From: Natronosporangium hydrolyticum
Lineage (GTDB): Bacteria > Actinomycetota > Actinomycetes > Mycobacteriales > Micromonosporaceae
Reading direction: 5' to 3'
Length of the DNA: 64,000 bases
Assembly (NCBI RefSeq): GCF_016925615.1
Contig: NZ_CP070499.1
Span: 2,294,001 to 2,358,000, forward strand
Shown: positions 62,575-64,000 of the stretch, piece after piece
How positions within the stretch are numbered: the first letter of the stretch is position 1
Layout: every line of letters starts with the position of its first letter
Translations under genes and position numbers: made by a program
Notes under the pieces: model-generated
Database searches by the model: none
What the model was told of the DNA's origin: nothing
The model's input: only the letters and a program-made list of their open reading frames with translations

Positions 62575-63867
62575 ATGCGGTCGATCATTCCCGACTACCT
62601 GACCGAGGCGCTCGGAGATGTGGAGTCGGACATCTCCGGCGAACTCGCGGGGTACATCCCAGAGCTCGCGGCGGCGGATCCTGAGCGCCTCGGCGCGGTC
62701 TTCGCCATGGTCGACGGCGCGGTCTACGGCGCCGGTGACATCGACACCGAGTTCACGATCCAGTCGATCTCCAAGCCGTTCACGTATGCATTGGCACTGT
62801 CTGATCGCGGATTCGATCCCGTGCTCGCCAAGGTCGGGGTCGAGCCATCGGGGGAGGCGTTCAATCAGATCTCGCTCGAGAGCGACACCGGGCGCCCCCT
62901 CAATCCCATGATCAACGCCGGTGCGATCACAGTCCACTCGCTGGCCGGTTCGGAGCAGTTGAACCCGACCGAGCGTGTGGAACGCGTGGTTCAGGGTCTG
63001 TCGGCGTTCGCCGGCCGTGCGCTGACGGTAGATGAGGCGGTGTGCGCGTCGGAGCTGGAGCACGCGCACCGCAACCTCGCCATCGCGCACATGCTGCGCA
63101 GCCACGACATCCTCACCGAAGATCCGAGGGTCGCCGTAGACGGTTACATCCGGCAGTGCGCCGTCCTGGTCACGGCGCGAGATCTGGCGATGATGGCCGC
63201 GACGTTGGCCAACCGCGGGGTGAACCCGCGCACCGGCGAGCAGGTGGTACGCGAACCAGTGGTGCGTCAGGTCCTGAGCGTCATGGCCACCTGCGGAATG
63301 TATGACGCGGCCGGTGACTGGGCAACCCAGGTCGGCATTCCGGCCAAGAGCGGCGTGGCCGGGGGCCTGATCGGCGCGCTGCCTGGCCAGATCGGCATCG
63401 CCACCTTCTCGCCACGGCTGGACCCCCATGGGCACAGCGTTCGAGGTGTGACACTCTTCGAACGATTCTCCGCCGATATGGGACTCCATGTGATGGAGGT
63501 CCCGGCCGCCGCACGTGCGGCCGTACGATCCAACCACGTCGTCGGCAAAGGACCGTACGCGATCCGGGTCTTCCAGCTACAGGGTGGGATCCGGTTTGCC
63601 GGAGCCGAGCGAGCCGTTCGGGAGACCATGGATGCCGCGCCGGCGCAAGCCCGGGTGGCGCTCGACCTCACGATGGTCTCCTCGATCGATGACGTGTCAC
63701 GACGCATGCTGCTGGAAGTGGTACGGCGGCTCACGCTGGACGGACACGAGGTCTACCTCATCGACCCGGATTCGATCATCCCGGACCCCGATCCCGGCGA
63801 CGGCGGCCGCGTCACCGTGATCGGCGACCTTGAAGAAGCCCTGAGCCCAGGGCGTACGGTGACCTGA
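62575..63867 (+). CDS. glsA: Glutaminase A with C-terminal STAS domain
   Basis: A 430-residue protein. The N-terminal part (1-310) is a serine-dependent glutaminase with the S64-x-x-K67 pair in IQSISKPFTYAL, NPMINAGAI, HAHRNLAIAHMLRSHDIL, and the C-terminal GIPAKSGVAGGLIGALPGQI. It converts glutamine to glutamate and ammonia. The last 100 residues form a STAS domain (ARVALDLTMVSSIDDVSRRM then LLEVVRRL), an architecture also known in other actinobacterial glutaminases and of unclear purpose. ATG 62575 has GGGAGG upstream. It is 58 bases after the reductase gene on the same strand. Confidence 0.92.
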   Translation: MRSIIPDYLTEALGDVESDISGELAGYIPELAAADPERLGAVFAMVDGAVYGAGDIDTEFTIQSISKPFTYALALSDRGFDPVLAKVGVEPSGEAFNQISLESDTGRPLNPMINAGAITVHSLAGSEQLNPTERVERVVQGLSAFAGRALTVDEAVCASELEHAHRNLAIAHMLRSHDILTEDPRVAVDGYIRQCAVLVTARDLAMMAATLANRGVNPRTGEQVVREPVVRQVLSVMATCGMYDAAGDWATQVGIPAKSGVAGGLIGALPGQIGIATFSPRLDPHGHSVRGVTLFERFSADMGLHVMEVPAAARAAVRSNHVVGKGPYAIRVFQLQGGIRFAGAERAVRETMDAAPAQARVALDLTMVSSIDDVSRRMLLEVVRRLTLDGHEVYLIDPDSIIPDPDPGDGGRVTVIGDLEEALSPGRTVT

Positions 63868-64000
63868 CGCAGCAGCCGGCCCGGCAGAGAGGCGTGATGC
63901 ATGGACAGCCAGCCGATCGGACGCGTCCGCGCATCCGAGAATGTCGCCGCGGACGCCCGCGTCGGTCGTCGGGCGCGCAGCTGCTCAACGACAGCCTGGA
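63868..64000 (+). other. Window end: possible start of another gene, unidentified
   Basis: The last 133 bases contain two closely spaced start candidates, ATG 63898 and ATG 63902, after AGAGAGGCG. Neither frame gives a protein start I recognise within the 33 codons or so available. This may be the 5' end of a gene continuing to the right or an intergenic region. Confidence 0.2.

Overview
The window is GC-rich throughout, uses many GTG starts, and its genes are densely packed with frequent ATGA and GTGA stop/start overlaps. This, together with a GlgE-type trehalose/alpha-glucan operon, a conserved 55-residue actinobacterial protein and a LanKC-type lanthipeptide synthetase, points to a high-GC actinomycete. 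Micromonosporaceae is my best guess, by inference only. I saw no rRNA, tRNA or CRISPR array.

Layout. 1-6.7 kb: the 3' end of a DUF2399/TIGR02679 (Wadjet-like) gene, a GH16 lipoprotein, small hypothetical proteins, a 245-bp element bounded by a perfect 26-bp inverted repeat, a VOC protein, an AraC-family remnant, a PPOX-fold protein, a YflT-like protein, an NDH-2-like oxidoreductase and a histidine phosphatase. 6.8-16.8 kb: one tightly coupled operon (GH63/MGH1-like hydrolase, glgE, treS, mak, glgB) that can turn trehalose into branched alpha-glucan. 16.8-21.3 kb: an AAA ATPase fused to a PD-(D/E)XK domain, YccF, a methyltransferase and an orphan membrane-anchored solute-binding protein. 21.4-29.3 kb: a TRAP transporter (dctPQM) followed by SDR, MaoC, amidohydrolase and acyl-CoA ligase genes, in the same order as couN-M-O-L of hydroxycinnamate catabolism, plus a PaaX-family regulator.

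29.6-34.7 kb is an accessory stretch. It holds an intact IS481-family element, a 77-bp perfect hairpin, a cytosine methyltransferase remnant, an erythromycin-esterase-like gene lacking its GExxH motif, an FMN reductase and an intact IS30-family element. 34.7-38.5 kb carries an amidohydrolase, a SnoaL-like protein, a DinB protein and an FAD oxidase.

38.5-43.3 kb is the most interesting locus: a compact lanthipeptide cluster on the minus strand. It has a LanKC/LanL synthetase that keeps the LanC zinc ligands, a prolyl-oligopeptidase-like S9 protease and a 39-residue precursor gene with a near-perfect ribosome binding site. The precursor gene starts inside the 3' end of the protease gene and is followed by a hairpin and then the FAD oxidase.

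43.4-54.1 kb: cutC, then two divergent operons for L-fucose/fucoside use (ROK repressor, M81 metallopeptidase, fuconate dehydratase and mutarotase against GH29 fucosidase, an ABC importer and a ROK kinase). 54.1-64 kb: LysR/EamA divergent pair, a cyclase-family fusion, an Rpn-like nuclease, an FMO, and a MarR-controlled divergent locus (MarR-NmrA against LLM oxidoreductase, an F420-type NADP reductase and a glutaminase-STAS protein). The window ends in an unidentified short stretch.
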